The notes under the pieces were generated by a model, which worked only from the letters and a program-made list of their open reading frames with translations, did not search any database and had not been told where the DNA came from. Of a DNA stretch of 64,000 nt, positions 1 to 10,200 are shown piece after piece (position 1 is the first letter of the stretch; the number at the start of each line of letters is the position of its first letter). Origin of the DNA: Streptomyces caelestis (GTDB taxonomy: Bacteria > Actinomycetota > Actinomycetes > Streptomycetales > Streptomycetaceae); contig NZ_LGCN01000196.1 of assembly GCF_001279005.1 (NCBI RefSeq), positions 1 to 64,000 on the forward strand, given 5' to 3'. The position numbers and the translations under genes were made by a program.

Positions 1-1007
1 AAGGCCCTGCGGGCGATCCGGTCCGCACGGTCCGAAGTCCGTCACCGTGTCTGGTCGTTGGCCGGTGAGAACGCCCCGGACACCGACGGTCAGGTCACCG
101 TCGATCTCGACGGCGTCCTCGTGGTCGCGCACTCCGACAAGGAGGACGCGGCCGCGGCCTGGAAGAAGACCCACGGCCACCATCCGCTGACGGCCTTCGT
201 CGACCACGGCCCGGGCGGAACCGGAGAGCCGGTCGCCGCCCTGCTCAGGCCGGGGAACGCGGGCTCGAACACGGCCGCCGACCACATCACCACCGCCCAG
301 CTCGCCCTGGCCCAGCTGCCCAAGCGCTACCGGCGAGGGCGGCAGACGCTGATCCGCACGGACTCCGCCAGCGGCACCCACGACTTCGTGTCCTGGCTCG
401 CCAGGCGAGGACGATGGCTGTCCTACTCGGTCGGCATGACGGTCACCGAGGTGATCCACGAACACGTGCTGAAGGTCCCCGCCCCGGCCTGGACGGCGGC
501 CGTCGAGACCAATGGCGAGGTCCGTGACGGGGCCTGGGTCGCCGAGCTCACCGGCAAGCTCCTGGACGGCTGGCCGAAGGGCATGCGGCTGATCGTCCGC
601 AAGGAACGGCCTCACCCCGGCGCCCAGTTGAGGATCACGGACGCGGACGGCATGCGGATCACCTGCTTTGCGACCAACACCCCCGGCCGGCCGATCGCCG
701 AACTCGAGCTCCGTCACCGGCTACGGGCCCGGGCCGAGGACCGGATCCGGGCCGCCCGGGCCACCGGCCTGCGCAACCTGCCCCTGCACCGGGCAGCTCA
801 GAACAAGGTCTGGCTCGAGATCGTCCAGATCGCCCTCCCGCCAGGCTCTGGGAACCCCGCCGCCTGCGGCTCCGCCTGTTCACCGCGGCCGGACAACTCG
901 TCATCACCGGCCGCCGGCGGATCCTCCGCCTGGCCCGGCACTGGCCCTGGAGCCGCCACATCACCACCGCACTCGACCGGCTCGCACTCCTGCCGAACCC
1001 CGGCTGA
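1..1007 (+). pseudogene. IS1380-type DDE transposase, 5'-truncated by window, internally deleted and frameshifted
   Basis: The frame is open from base 1 and reads as the middle and end of an IS1380-family transposase, with the DDE region around VTVDLDGVLVVAHSDK and later LIRTDSASGTHDF. The original frame continues past base 842 only as proline-rich nonsense. The expected family C-terminus (WEPRRLRLRLF ... LARHWPW ... LDRLALLPNPG, stop at 1005-1007) resumes in another frame from about 843. The usual stretch between IVQIAL and RLWEPRR (roughly 14-16 residues in this family) is absent, so one deletion both removed residues and shifted the frame. The product would be inactive. Its start lies left of the window. 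Confidence 0.85.
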
Positions 1008-1169
1008 CCAGCGGATCCACCCGTCCCTACGAGAGCCCTTCACCATCCGGAGCAGTGGAACCCGGCGCCACCCCGAGACGACACTCGGGCCCTCGGCCTG
1101 CACGGACTCAACTCAGGACACGGATACGGGCCACCGACTCGGTCGGCGGCCCGTCACGAAACTTCGAGG

Positions 1170-1181
1170 CTAACTACTGCC
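1170..1181 (+). repeat. Left terminal inverted repeat of the ISAzo13-type element
   Basis: CTAACTACTGCC matches the inverted copy at 2930-2941 (GGCAATAGTTAG) in 11 of 12 positions. On the minus strand the first three bases provide the TAG stop codon of the transposase, so the gene ends exactly in the element's tip. Confidence 0.75.
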
Positions 1182-2885
1182 TGACTTGATCTTGCTTTCG
1201 TAGTCGGTGATCACGTCCTGGAGGGCGTCGATCGTGCGAGGTGGGTGGGTCCGGCGGGGTTGGGTGAGGGCTGCGGTGATGTCGGGGGCGGCGGCGAAGG
1301 CCAGCAGGGGCATGGTGCGATGGGCGTGGTAGCTCAGGGTGTTGCGGTCCCGGCCGAGCAGTCGGGCCGTCAGGGTGAGAGTGACGGTGTTGCGGCGGTT
1401 CAGGACGGCGGCCAGGACGCGGTGGCGGTGGTCGAGGAAGCCGAAGCCGGGGTTGTATCCGCGCCGGTTGAGGCCCTTCCTCTTCTCCCGCTCGGCCTCG
1501 GCCAGGACCCGGCGGCAGGGTTCGAGTTCCTCCACGAGCCGGTCGAACAGCTCGCGGGACATGCCGGTGAGGGCGGGGTGCGTGAGCAGGTGGGTGGCCT
1601 CGGCCGGGATTGGCGGTGCCTTCGCCCGGTCCGGCTCGGGTGGCGGTGCCGTCTGGGGATCGTATGGGGCGATGGTGTAGTTCCACTCGCCGTGGAAGTC
1701 GTCGCGCTGGACGCGCCGCAGGATGGCCTTGCGCTCGTCCTTGGTGAGCGTGCGTCCAGTGGGGTAGTCGTTCTCGTCGAGGGCAGCCTTGACGGTCAGT
1801 CCGGTGCGGGTGCGGGTGCGGGTGCGGGTGGCCGAGATGCTCTGGAGCAGTATCTCGTAGCTGCTCAGGGGCCGTCCGCGCAGGCTGTGGGTGATACGGG
1901 AGAACAGACGGTGCTCCACCTTGTTCCACTTCGACGTTCCCGGTGGAAAGTGCAGGACGGTGATGGTAAGTCCGCACTCGTCGGCGAAGGCGGCCAGGTC
2001 CATTTTGAACAGGTGGGAGGCTGCGGAGTTGGCTCCTCCGGAGTCTGCGGTGGTCAGCAGCCGGTTCGCGTCGGGATAGTCCTGCCGGCCCTGCTGGCTC
2101 CACCAGCGGCGGAGGGACTCCACCGCGAAGGCGGCGGTGTTGTGGTCGGTGCCGACGTTCACCCAGCCGGTGTCCTGTCCCAGGTCGTAGACGCCGTACG
2201 GGATTGCGACCGGGGTATCGGGGTCCACGAAGTCGTGGTCCGGGGCCGTGATCGGCACTCCCTTGGGGCGGTAGGCGCGGCCCGCGCGGGCGAAGTCGCC
2301 GATCGGCTCCTTCTTCTTCGCATCCACGCTCACCACCGGCAGTCCCTGGGACAGGAACCGCTCGGCTGTGGCGTTGATGTGCCGGAACTGGGCGTCACAG
2401 TCCGGGACTTGACTACCGGCGCGTGTCTTCGCCATGCCCTGGAGGCTGAAGCCCATCGAATGCAGCAGGTTGCCTACGGCCGGGGCGCTGACCGGATGGC
2501 CTGCCGCGGTCAGTTCCCGGGCCAGGTCACGCAGCGAGGCCGTGGTCCAGCGCAGCGGGGAGATCGGGTCGCCGATCTCCTGCGGCTCGATCAGGGCCGC
2601 GAGTGCCGGCACCAGGCCGGGATCACGTTCGGCGGCCGACTTGCGTCCGCCGCCGGGGCGGCGCACCCGCCCCAGTACCGGTGTTCCAGCCGCGAGTTCG
2701 TCGCGGCCCCTCGCGATGGTCGACTCTGACACCTCCGCCATCCTGGCCACTGCGGTGATCCCGCCGTGCCCGAGCGCGGCAGCCTCGGATGCCAGATACA
2801 GGCGGCGCTGCCGCTCGTCCAAGTGCGGAAGGATCGCCGCGAACTTCACGTCGAGTACTGCCAGGGTTGCTTCCGGAATCCCCAC
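1170..2885 (-). CDS. ISAzo13 family transposase (571 aa)
   Basis: Catalyses movement of the surrounding element. The N-terminus carries a helix-turn-helix region (VARMAEVSESTIARGRDEL, about residues 45-65). The DDE-type catalytic part has the family signatures VVSVDAKKKEPIGDF, TADSGGANS and VLHFPPGTSKWNKVEHRLF. The product is longer than usual for the family because of a C-terminal extension of about 150 residues (from about residue 420) containing FLDHRHRVLAAVLNRR and LGRDRNTLSYHAHR, which looks like a second helix-turn-helix module. The GTG start at 2885 gives the conserved opening GIPEATLAVLDVKF; no good Shine-Dalgarno is visible. A short run of alternating Thr-Arg at about residues 350-360 comes from a hexanucleotide repeat. 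The frame is intact, so it may be active. Confidence 0.88.
   Translation of the reverse strand: MGIPEATLAVLDVKFAAILPHLDERQRRLYLASEAAALGHGGITAVARMAEVSESTIARGRDELAAGTPVLGRVRRPGGGRKSAAERDPGLVPALAALIEPQEIGDPISPLRWTTASLRDLARELTAAGHPVSAPAVGNLLHSMGFSLQGMAKTRAGSQVPDCDAQFRHINATAERFLSQGLPVVSVDAKKKEPIGDFARAGRAYRPKGVPITAPDHDFVDPDTPVAIPYGVYDLGQDTGWVNVGTDHNTAAFAVESLRRWWSQQGRQDYPDANRLLTTADSGGANSAASHLFKMDLAAFADECGLTITVLHFPPGTSKWNKVEHRLFSRITHSLRGRPLSSYEILLQSISATRTRTRTRTGLTVKAALDENDYPTGRTLTKDERKAILRRVQRDDFHGEWNYTIAPYDPQTAPPPEPDRAKAPPIPAEATHLLTHPALTGMSRELFDRLVEELEPCRRVLAEAEREKRKGLNRRGYNPGFGFLDHRHRVLAAVLNRRNTVTLTLTARLLGRDRNTLSYHAHRTMPLLAFAAAPDITAALTQPRRTHPPRTIDALQDVITDYESKIKSGSS
1804..1830. repeat. GTGCGG hexanucleotide tandem repeat inside the transposase
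   Basis: Four full copies of GTGCGG plus half a copy lie in the coding region and translate on the minus strand as alternating Thr-Arg. Copy-number changes keep the frame, so the tract can vary in length without breaking the gene. Confidence 0.85.
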
Positions 2886-2929
2886 AGATGTTGACTTACC
2901 ACACCATCAACCTCAGCGGGCCCGAATCC

Positions 2930-2941
2930 GGCAATAGTTAG
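2930..2941 (-). repeat. Right terminal inverted repeat of the ISAzo13-type element
   Basis: GGCAATAGTTAG is the inverted partner of 1170-1181 and lies 44 bp upstream of the transposase start codon. Confidence 0.75.
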
Positions 2942-2952
2942 TTGACGGCTCC

Positions 2953-3078
2953 TCATCGTGTCGTCTCCCGCGCGAAATAGGCGGCGGTCTTCCGGAGGAT
3001 CTCGTTGTCCTCCTTGAGCCGGGCGTTCTCCCGCCGCAGACGTCTGAGCTCTTCCTTCTCGTCGGGAGTCATACCGGC
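2953..3078 (-). pseudogene. C-terminal fragment of an IS3-family OrfA
   Basis: The minus strand encodes MTPDEKEELRRLRRENARL followed by KEDNEILRKTAAYFARE and a stop. This is the leucine-zipper end of an IS3-family OrfA, whose DNA-binding front half is missing. It is fused in frame to the tail of the ISAs1-type fragment just upstream, making a chimeric reading frame of 82 codons. No downstream OrfB follows, because the ISAzo13-type element starts at 2941. A relic with no expected function. Confidence 0.75.
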
Positions 3079-3493
3079 ATCACCCCCGCCGTCCGCGTCC
3101 AGGCCGGAGGCTCTGGCTTGCAGGAACGCGCTCACCGCGGCGTTGAAGGCGTCGCCGTCGAGGCGGCCGAGCAGTCGCATGACCGTGGTGAGGTGCGGCA
3201 CCGTGACCGCCTTGCTGAGCGGGTCGAACGCGAAACCGAGGGCCAGAAGGACCCAGCGGGGCGCGTCCGATCCACTCGGCGATCGCGGTCAGGGATCTCG
3301 CACCGGCCAGCACGCTCGCCGCGGCCGTCACGATCGCCGCCAGCGGGAACCGCCGGCCACGGCGGTCGCCCGGATCCGGCAGGCCCGCGAAAAACCGGGC
3401 CAGGCACACCGCGTCGGGCAGTAGCTGCGGTGACGGGGTACGGGCCAATTGCTCCAGCCCCGTTGGCATAGGAGAAGATGAGACAGCAGGCAC
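3079..3493 (-). pseudogene. N-terminal fragment of an ISAs1-type (H-repeat) transposase, frameshifted
   Basis: The minus strand encodes an ISAs1-type leader: CLARFFAGLPDPGDRRGRRF, then AGARSLTAIAEWIGRAP. After about base 3250 the family sequence (RWVLLALGFAFDPLSKAV, then PHLTTVMRLLGRLDGDAF) continues in a different frame, so a one-base indel has broken the gene. The catalytic DDE part is gone, replaced by the IS3-type OrfA tail. A decayed insertion sequence. Confidence 0.75.
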
Positions 3494-3715
3494 GGTCTTC
3501 GGTTGTGGTCACGTGAACTCGACACTCACATGATCAACGAGGCTGTGCCTGCACCTGTATCCGGGCCTCGCGACAGCCCAACACCGGGCAACCTCACTCA
3601 ACCCGCGACCTTGCAGAGTCCCTGGGAGGTACGCCCTCTCCGCATGGCGTGGGCAGCAGGCCGGCCCCGGTCCCGCGCGTGCGGGTTACGGGGCCGGACT
3701 GCCGTCAACGACGCG
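3494..3715. other. Non-coding gap between the transposase scar and the membrane protein gene
   Basis: No convincing gene, hairpin or repeat is visible here; short frames on both strands lack family signatures. It separates decayed insertion sequences from the RHS locus. Confidence 0.5.
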
Positions 3716-4285
3716 TCAGCATTCCATCGGCTCTCCGTCCAAGGAGGACTCGACGCTCATCAGGAAGGTCCGCGTCGACTCGAAGCGCAGTCGAAGGAGA
3801 GCCGGCGCGCCCGCCAGGTCCTTGTCGAAGCAGACATCGAAGGGCGCCTCCGACGCACTCGCTTCAGCGGATCCCGGACCGCTCGGCATCCAGCCACTCT
3901 TCTCCGCCGCCTGCCGGTAATGGATGACGACGGCTTCCCGACCACCGTTGAACCGGTAGTAGCGGTCGATGGCGAGCCAAGGCGCACCACTGTCCTCCAT
4001 GCACTCGCCGCCGGCCTCCTCATGTCCCTCGAGAAGGGCGGCGCCGGCGGGAGGTGGCGGGACGACGGACGCCGAAGAGACCTGCGCCATGCGCTTGCCA
4101 CTCTTCTCGCAGCTGACTCCCATTCGGTCCAGGAACAGGCCACCCCCGAGGAAGTAAGCCGCTCCGAGCTCCCCAGCGCACAGAACCGCCACGACTGACA
4201 CGGTGAGGGACACGAACGGTACCCGTGACTTCGTGGGGGCGCGCCCGCCTTTCGGCACGTCTTCCCGGACCTCATTTGTCGTCAC
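3716..4285 (-). CDS. Small single-pass membrane protein coupled to the RHS gene; candidate immunity protein (189 aa)
   Basis: Function not recognised from sequence. The GTG start at 4285 overlaps the stop of the RHS gene as GTGA, indicating translational coupling; longer upstream starts would run deep into the RHS frame and encode low-complexity sequence. A charged cytoplasmic leader is followed by one hydrophobic segment (VPFVSLTVSVVAVLCAGELG, about residues 22-41). An outside domain of about 145 residues follows, with four cysteines that could form disulfides and an acidic tail (SVESSLDGEPMEC). A gene of this size placed directly after a polymorphic RHS C-terminus is typically the cognate immunity gene. 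That role is an inference from position and topology. Confidence 0.6.
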   Translation of the reverse strand: MTTNEVREDVPKGGRAPTKSRVPFVSLTVSVVAVLCAGELGAAYFLGGGLFLDRMGVSCEKSGKRMAQVSSASVVPPPPAGAALLEGHEEAGGECMEDSGAPWLAIDRYYRFNGGREAVVIHYRQAAEKSGWMPSGPGSAEASASEAPFDVCFDKDLAGAPALLRLRFESTRTFLMSVESSLDGEPMEC

Positions 4286-7200
4286 TTGAGATACCCCCTC
4301 CGGTAGAGCCAGTCGCCCACGGCGTAGAGGTAGCCGAGGAGCTGGCCCCTTCTGTGGAAGCGTGCCATCTCCCTCCTGTTCCAACTGCTGGAGGCGAAAG
4401 CACGCGCCTGGCGGTTGTTGAACTGGTCGGTCCTCGTGTCGCAGCGTCCCCTGCGCGGGCACTTCTCTCCCCACTCGTGTGCGTCACCAAGGCGCTTGGC
4501 CGCCCTCGCGCCGTACAGGAAGGTGAGGCTCGCCTGCCACATGAAATGCCGGATCGCGTTGTTCCTGCGACCCCGGCCTGTCATGCGCAACGCCATCCCG
4601 GAAATCGTGGAGGCGACGACACAGTTCCGGTAACCGAGGCTCATGCACGCCTTGGCCTCGATGGCCTTCTTCTTCGCCTTCTTCGAGATCCGGCCGTCGA
4701 GATCATACTGGTTGACCGGGTCGCCGTTCCCGTACTCGTAGGCATTGGCGCTTCCGCCGGGGACCGGGTCGGTCGAGAGGAAGCGGCCGTTCTCTGCGTT
4801 GTAGAGGCGGACTCCCATAAGGACAAGGCCACTGAGCGTTTCGGCCGAGCGTTGCTCTCCGCCCAGCCAGTGATAACGGACGGCTGCCCGGTCCGTCCGG
4901 GAGTTGCCGTATTCGTCGTTGTCCAGGGCGACGGGTGCGTTGTCGGCGTCCAGAGGGAGTTGCAGGGCGACATCGCCGTGGATCGTGGTGAGGAGCAGAA
5001 CCGTGCCACCCGACTTGTCGGTGGTGGCGACGAAGTCACCCGCTGTCGACGTCACATGACGCGTCAGTTCGCCCGTGGTGGTGTCCTCAGTGATCCACCG
5101 AGGGCTGTCGCCGTCGTCACCGTAGTGGTTGACCTTGGACGCGGTTTTCGTCCATGTGGTGCCACTGCTGGTCTCGACCGTCCAGGACCGCAGTCGCATG
5201 GTCGCGTCGAGTTGCCAGGTTTGGCGCTTACCGTTGGCGGTCTGCCGGTGGACGAGGTCGTTGGTGTAGTAGCCGATGGTGCTGCCCGGCAGGGCGGTGG
5301 TGCGACCGAAGGCGTCGTACGTGTACCCGGAGTCGACGAGTCGGTCGGCGCTGTCGTAGCTGTGGGTGGTGGTGGTGGCTCCGCTCGAGGTACAGCCGCT
5401 GCCGGGCCCGGCGGTCGAGGTGGCCAAGGATGTGCGGTTGGCGCGCTTGTCGAAGGTGTAAGCACGACGGGTGCAGACCTCGCCGACGGTGTCGTCGACC
5501 CCTGTCAGACGGCCGGCCTTGTCGTAGGCGTACTTCTGGGCGGACCAGCCCTGGTGACTGGTCACCTGACCGTGGACGGACTCGGCGACGGTGTCGGTGT
5601 AGACGGTGGCGCCGTCACTGTTGCGGGTGTAAACGCGCGAGGATTCCGAGCCGGTGGTGTCCTGGGCAACGGTCAGCGTGTAGCCGCCGGGCAGGCTCTC
5701 GGTGGCAAGGGAGCCGTTGGCATCGTAGCCAGCGGAGAACTCACCCGCGACGGAGTCGGTGGCCTTTGTGGCCAGACCGCGAGGTTCGGCACTGTGGTCG
5801 TAGGTGTAGGTCACCGTCGAGGGAACGGTGTCGCTGATCTTGACCGGGCGGTCCAAGTGGTCGTATTCGCTGGTTGTCCGGCCTCCGTCGGCGTCAGTGT
5901 AGGACATGAGGCGACCGAGCTTGTCGTAGGTTTTGGTGATAGTACCGGCCGTCGCGGAAGTCACCTTGGTGACCATGCCCGTCGCCGGATCGTAATTGGT
6001 GGTCGACTCCGGGGCCATCTGTCCCGGGCCGCCAGTCACCGTGGTCTTCAGCGGCCGACCCGCCGCGTCGTGCGTAATGGTCGTGGTACGAGTCGCGCCG
6101 TTGGCGGTGTCGGTAACTTGGGTAGTCTGGCCGTAGTAGCCGTACTCAGTGGTGGTGTCCACGAGTTCGGCGGGCTGGGAACCACCGCCAGTGGCATTAC
6201 CAGCTGGACCGGTCCAGCACACCAGGTCGGCCCATTCCGGACGCCCCTTGCAGAAGCCGGTTCCATCGGCAGCCCAGTACTCGGTGATCTGCGTGACCGC
6301 GTCCTCACCGGTGCCACCCGGCATGACGTGGGACGTGATCCTTCCCCGAGCGTCGTAGCCGGTGCTCGTCGTCAGGTTCAGACCGCCTGGATCCTGAATG
6401 CTGAGGGTGGGGAGTCCCTTGGCCCAGTCGTACTGTGTCTCGGTCAAGCGTTTCTCACCCATGACCGAGTAGTGGTCGCGTATCCGGGCACCGCTGATCT
6501 CGAGGGTGACCTGGTCCTTGACGGTGGCGGTGCCGTCGGTGGGCCGTCCCGTGTCGTACTCCTTGACCGTCCAGGAACGGGCGGGCACCGAGGTGCCGGA
6601 ATCGACCAGGACGGTGGTGCCGTCCTTGAGGTCCGTGGTGAGCTCCACGCGGTGGATCGGGCCGAACTCCTCCTCCTTACGGGTACCGGACTCGTTGTAG
6701 TGGGAGGTGGTAGACAGCAGGTGAGCGCGTTCGGCCGCGGGCCGGGAGATGATGCCCAGGTCGGTCAGTGTGGCCTTCTGCATGCCCGTGGTGCCGAGCG
6801 CCAGCTCACGGTTGGCCGCGGTCAGCTCACGGACCGCGTTGCCGAATCGGTCGTACTCGGCGGTGGTGACGTTCCCAGCGGGATCTGCGTTGTTCACTTG
6901 GTGACCGGAGGCGTTCAGGTAGTGCACTGTGGCACGGCCGTAGCCACCGGCGGTGAGGTCCGCGCCGTCATGGGACAGCGGCACGGAGTCCGCCGGGAAG
7001 ACGGCGGTGGCGTCGCTCGGTGCGTCGGCTTGACCCCACTTGGCGACATCACCGGTGCCCATGGCGTGGGGCGCCTTGGTGCCGGTCAGTGGAACGCCGT
7101 AGACGATACTGGTTGTCGCGGTCCCGTTGATGGTGTCCGCTGTGCCCTGCTGCAGCGTGGGGCGGGCGACCTTTAGCAGCATTCCCGCGCCGGGGGTGGA

Positions 7201-10200
7201 GCCGCTGCCCGCGTTGCCGTAGGTGAGAGTGTATGGCAGTTCTCCCGGGGGTTCCATCCAGGTGACGCGGCCCTCGTAGTAGGCGTACTGGGTTTCGGCC
7301 TGCGCGCCGATGCGCGGGTCCCAGGACTGCCGCAGCCGCCCCTGGGAGTCGTAGCGGTAGGTGGCCACGGCGGTCGCGGTCGCGGCGGAGGCGCCAGGCT
7401 CAGTGGCCCAGAGCCTGATCTGCTTGACCTGGCCGGTGAAATCGCCGAAGTCGGCGTCGGTGGTGGTGCCAGTGGCCGTGGTGGCCGTGGCGTAGACAAA
7501 TTCCAGGACCCGGCAGCCCTTGGTGGACTGATCGGCCTCACACGCGGCCGCGGTCGCGGCAGACGTCGGGGCGATGATGCGCTTGGGGCGGGCCAGCGTT
7601 TCGCCGCCCATCGTCAGGGTCTCCGACACCACGGTGGTAGTGGAGTCGGCAAGGTCGTCCACGAGACTGCTGGAGACCTGCCATGTGGTAGCCGTCGAGG
7701 ACGGTTTGGTGAAGGTGGTGACCGTGCCCTCAGTGTCGGAGAGGGTGAACGAGCCGCTGACGCTGCCCTTGAGTGTGAGGCCACCCGTCCCCGGCTCGGG
7801 GATCCAACCGGTCTTGGCGGCGTTCGCAGTGAAGTGGAGGGCATCCCCCTCCTCCAGTACCACGTCGACCGCGGTGTCGGAGACCCTGCGGATGTGGGAG
7901 TAGTCCGACTCCGTCATGTCCGCAACCGTGCCTGCCACCCATTCCTTGCCGAAGATTGCGGCCTGGCCCTCTTGCTTGGCGCCCTGATCGGGATTCCGCG
8001 AGGAAGCGGTCCGCGTCACCGTCATGCCGAAGAAGGAGGCGTCGGTCTCGGAAAGGGTGTAGTCACCGGTGAGCAGGTTCACCGAGCCGGGACCCACTTC
8101 GGTGGTGGCCGCGCCCTCGGCATTGCGGTCCACGACGACGGTCAGCGGAGCGGTGCTGTCAGCGGCCAAATTGGGGCCGGTGAAATCGGCCTTGATCTCG
8201 ACACTGCCGTCCGGATTCACCGTGTCCGTGGCATTCCAGACCACAACGGCATTCTTGCCGTTCGTCAGAGGTACTGGCCACTCGGTCAGTGCACTGCCAC
8301 CCGAGGTGACGTCGCCGACGGGGATTTTTATCCATGCGTCAGCCTCGGAACGCCGCCAGGAGAACGAGACCTTGTCGTACGTGCCCGCCTCGGCCTCGGC
8401 GACCAGTGGCAGGCGGCGCGCGGTCCGCTCTCCCGCGGACGGCTGAACGAAGCCGCCGGAGCCAGCGTGGAAGACGTACTCCTTCGCCTCGGACTTGTTG
8501 TCAGCCTTGTCCACCGATCGCACCTGCAGGGTATGGGTACCGTTCGTCGGCGGAGTGACGGAGATCGCCTTGGTCGCGCTGGAGCCGCCGGTGGCAACCT
8601 TGGTCCAGGTCATACCGTCCAGCGACCACTCCAACCAGTTGTGGTCCGTGCCAGAGGGCGGGGTGACGGTGAACGTGCCGGCCTGCCCCTCGCCCTTGAC
8701 CCAACTCCCGCTCGGATAGTCGGTGGAGGTGATCTGCGTCGGGGCGGACGGGACCGAGGTGTCGACGGTGAACGTCCTCCACGCCGACCAACCGTTGTTG
8801 TAGTGCGTCCCGTCGTAGGGGGACGTGCGGAACTTGTACGTCTTGCCGTTGCTCAGCATCCCCGACGGGACCGTCACCGACGCCGCGGAACCCGATGCCA
8901 CGTACTTGGAGACGATGACGTCGCCGACCTGCGCGTTGGTGACATTGTCGTAGATCTGAAAGGTGCCGTTGACCTTGTCACCGTCGGCGTCGACGAAGGT
9001 GTCGCGCAGCGTCGGCGTGGCCGTGTTGACCGCGTAGGCGCCGCCGGAGGAGAAGAACGGCGGTCCGGCCTCCTGCTTGGTGCCGGTCTTGGGCCGGAAG
9101 TTGTAGTTCACCACCAGCTTCGGCGGGTTGGAGGCGGCGTTGGCGGAGTTGACCCGCTTCCACTGCGCGACCACCGACTCGCTGGAAGCCTGCAGGCCCA
9201 TGTGGCCGCGGCTGGTCTTGGCCGACGCCCATTCCTGCACCAGTGACGTCACATCCGCGTTGATCCAGCCGTCGGGCTGCGTCGAGCAGGCAGTGTTGCC
9301 GCGGGTCTCGGTCGAGGTGGCCTTTTTCGCGGTCATCGTGGGGCGGTTGGTCCACCGGCTGGAGGTCGAGGCCGCTCCGGAAGACCACACCTCCCACGGG
9401 TAGAGCTTGCAGTCGGTGTTGGCGGAATGGAAGTTCCACAGGGACAGCTTGGCGCTGGAGACCAGTGCGTCCTGCAGGCCCGCGGTGTTCCAGGTGATGA
9501 AGGACTGCGCGGTGCGCGGCGTGCCGTTGCTGTTCGTGGTGCCGGGGTTGCCGAAGTCCAGCTCGGTGTCGGTGGACAGGTCGACGGTCTCGCCCTGCTG
9601 CACGTAGGTGTCGAAGACGTTCGACAGGGACGACGTCGACGGGTCGATGGTGACCGGGTACTTCGTCTCCGGATCCGTCAGGAACTTCGCGTCCGGAGTG
9701 ACGACCAGGTCCACGCCGTCCTTGGTCTTGACGACCTTCATGGCGACCCTGGCCCGGTTGGTGTGCTCACCGGAGCGCTCGTCGACGCCCGCGTCCCACA
9801 TTACTGGCGCGGGCATGACAGCCCGCTTCCTGCTCTTCTTGTCAGTGAAGAGCACACTGCCGTCCTTGAGCTGTTTGGTCTTCAGCCCTTTGGCTCTGAG
9901 TGGCAGCGTGTAGGAGTAGCCGTCCGTGCCGGGGCGCTGCTTGAGCTCGACGTACTGCTCGAACCCGGTACGGGTCGCCTCCACCACGACGTCGGCACCG
10001 GGCACAGCGTTGGTGTACTCCGCCCGCGTGCCGTCCAGCTTCGGCTTGGGCAGACCGCCCTTCCACTGCAATGTGATCTGCTCGTCGCCCTCACCCAGCG
10101 TCACCAGATCGACGGCCTCGGCCTGCTGTGCCGCCTTCAGTGACTTCGCCGGCGTGCCCGTCCGCCCTGCCATCCGCAGCTTGTTGGGGTGGGCCACGGG

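Larger units (their letters stand above)
1170..2941 (-). mobile_element. Complete ISAzo13-type insertion sequence
   Basis: About 1.77 kb bounded by imperfect terminal inverted repeats. Read inward, the left end is CTAACTACTGCCTGA and the right end is CTAACTATTGCCGGA. It holds one transposase gene on the minus strand that fills almost the whole element. Flanking bases (CGAGG on the left, TTGACGG on the right) show no clear target duplication, so the exact outer ends are uncertain by a few bases. The element sits immediately next to two other transposase relics, so this is a nested insertion site. Family assignment is from the transposase. Confidence 0.8.

Noticed and set aside
1245..2729. Plus-strand frame of 494 codons inside the ISAzo13-type element
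   Set aside because: Antisense shadow of the transposase, without transposon-related motifs.
1160..2950. Target-site duplication for the ISAzo13-type element
   Set aside because: Flanks (CGAGG and TTGACGG) do not match at any reasonable length.
4225..7176. Plus-strand open frame of 983 codons opposite the RHS gene
   Set aside because: Antisense to clear RHS repeats; low-complexity Val/Gly sequence with no domain.
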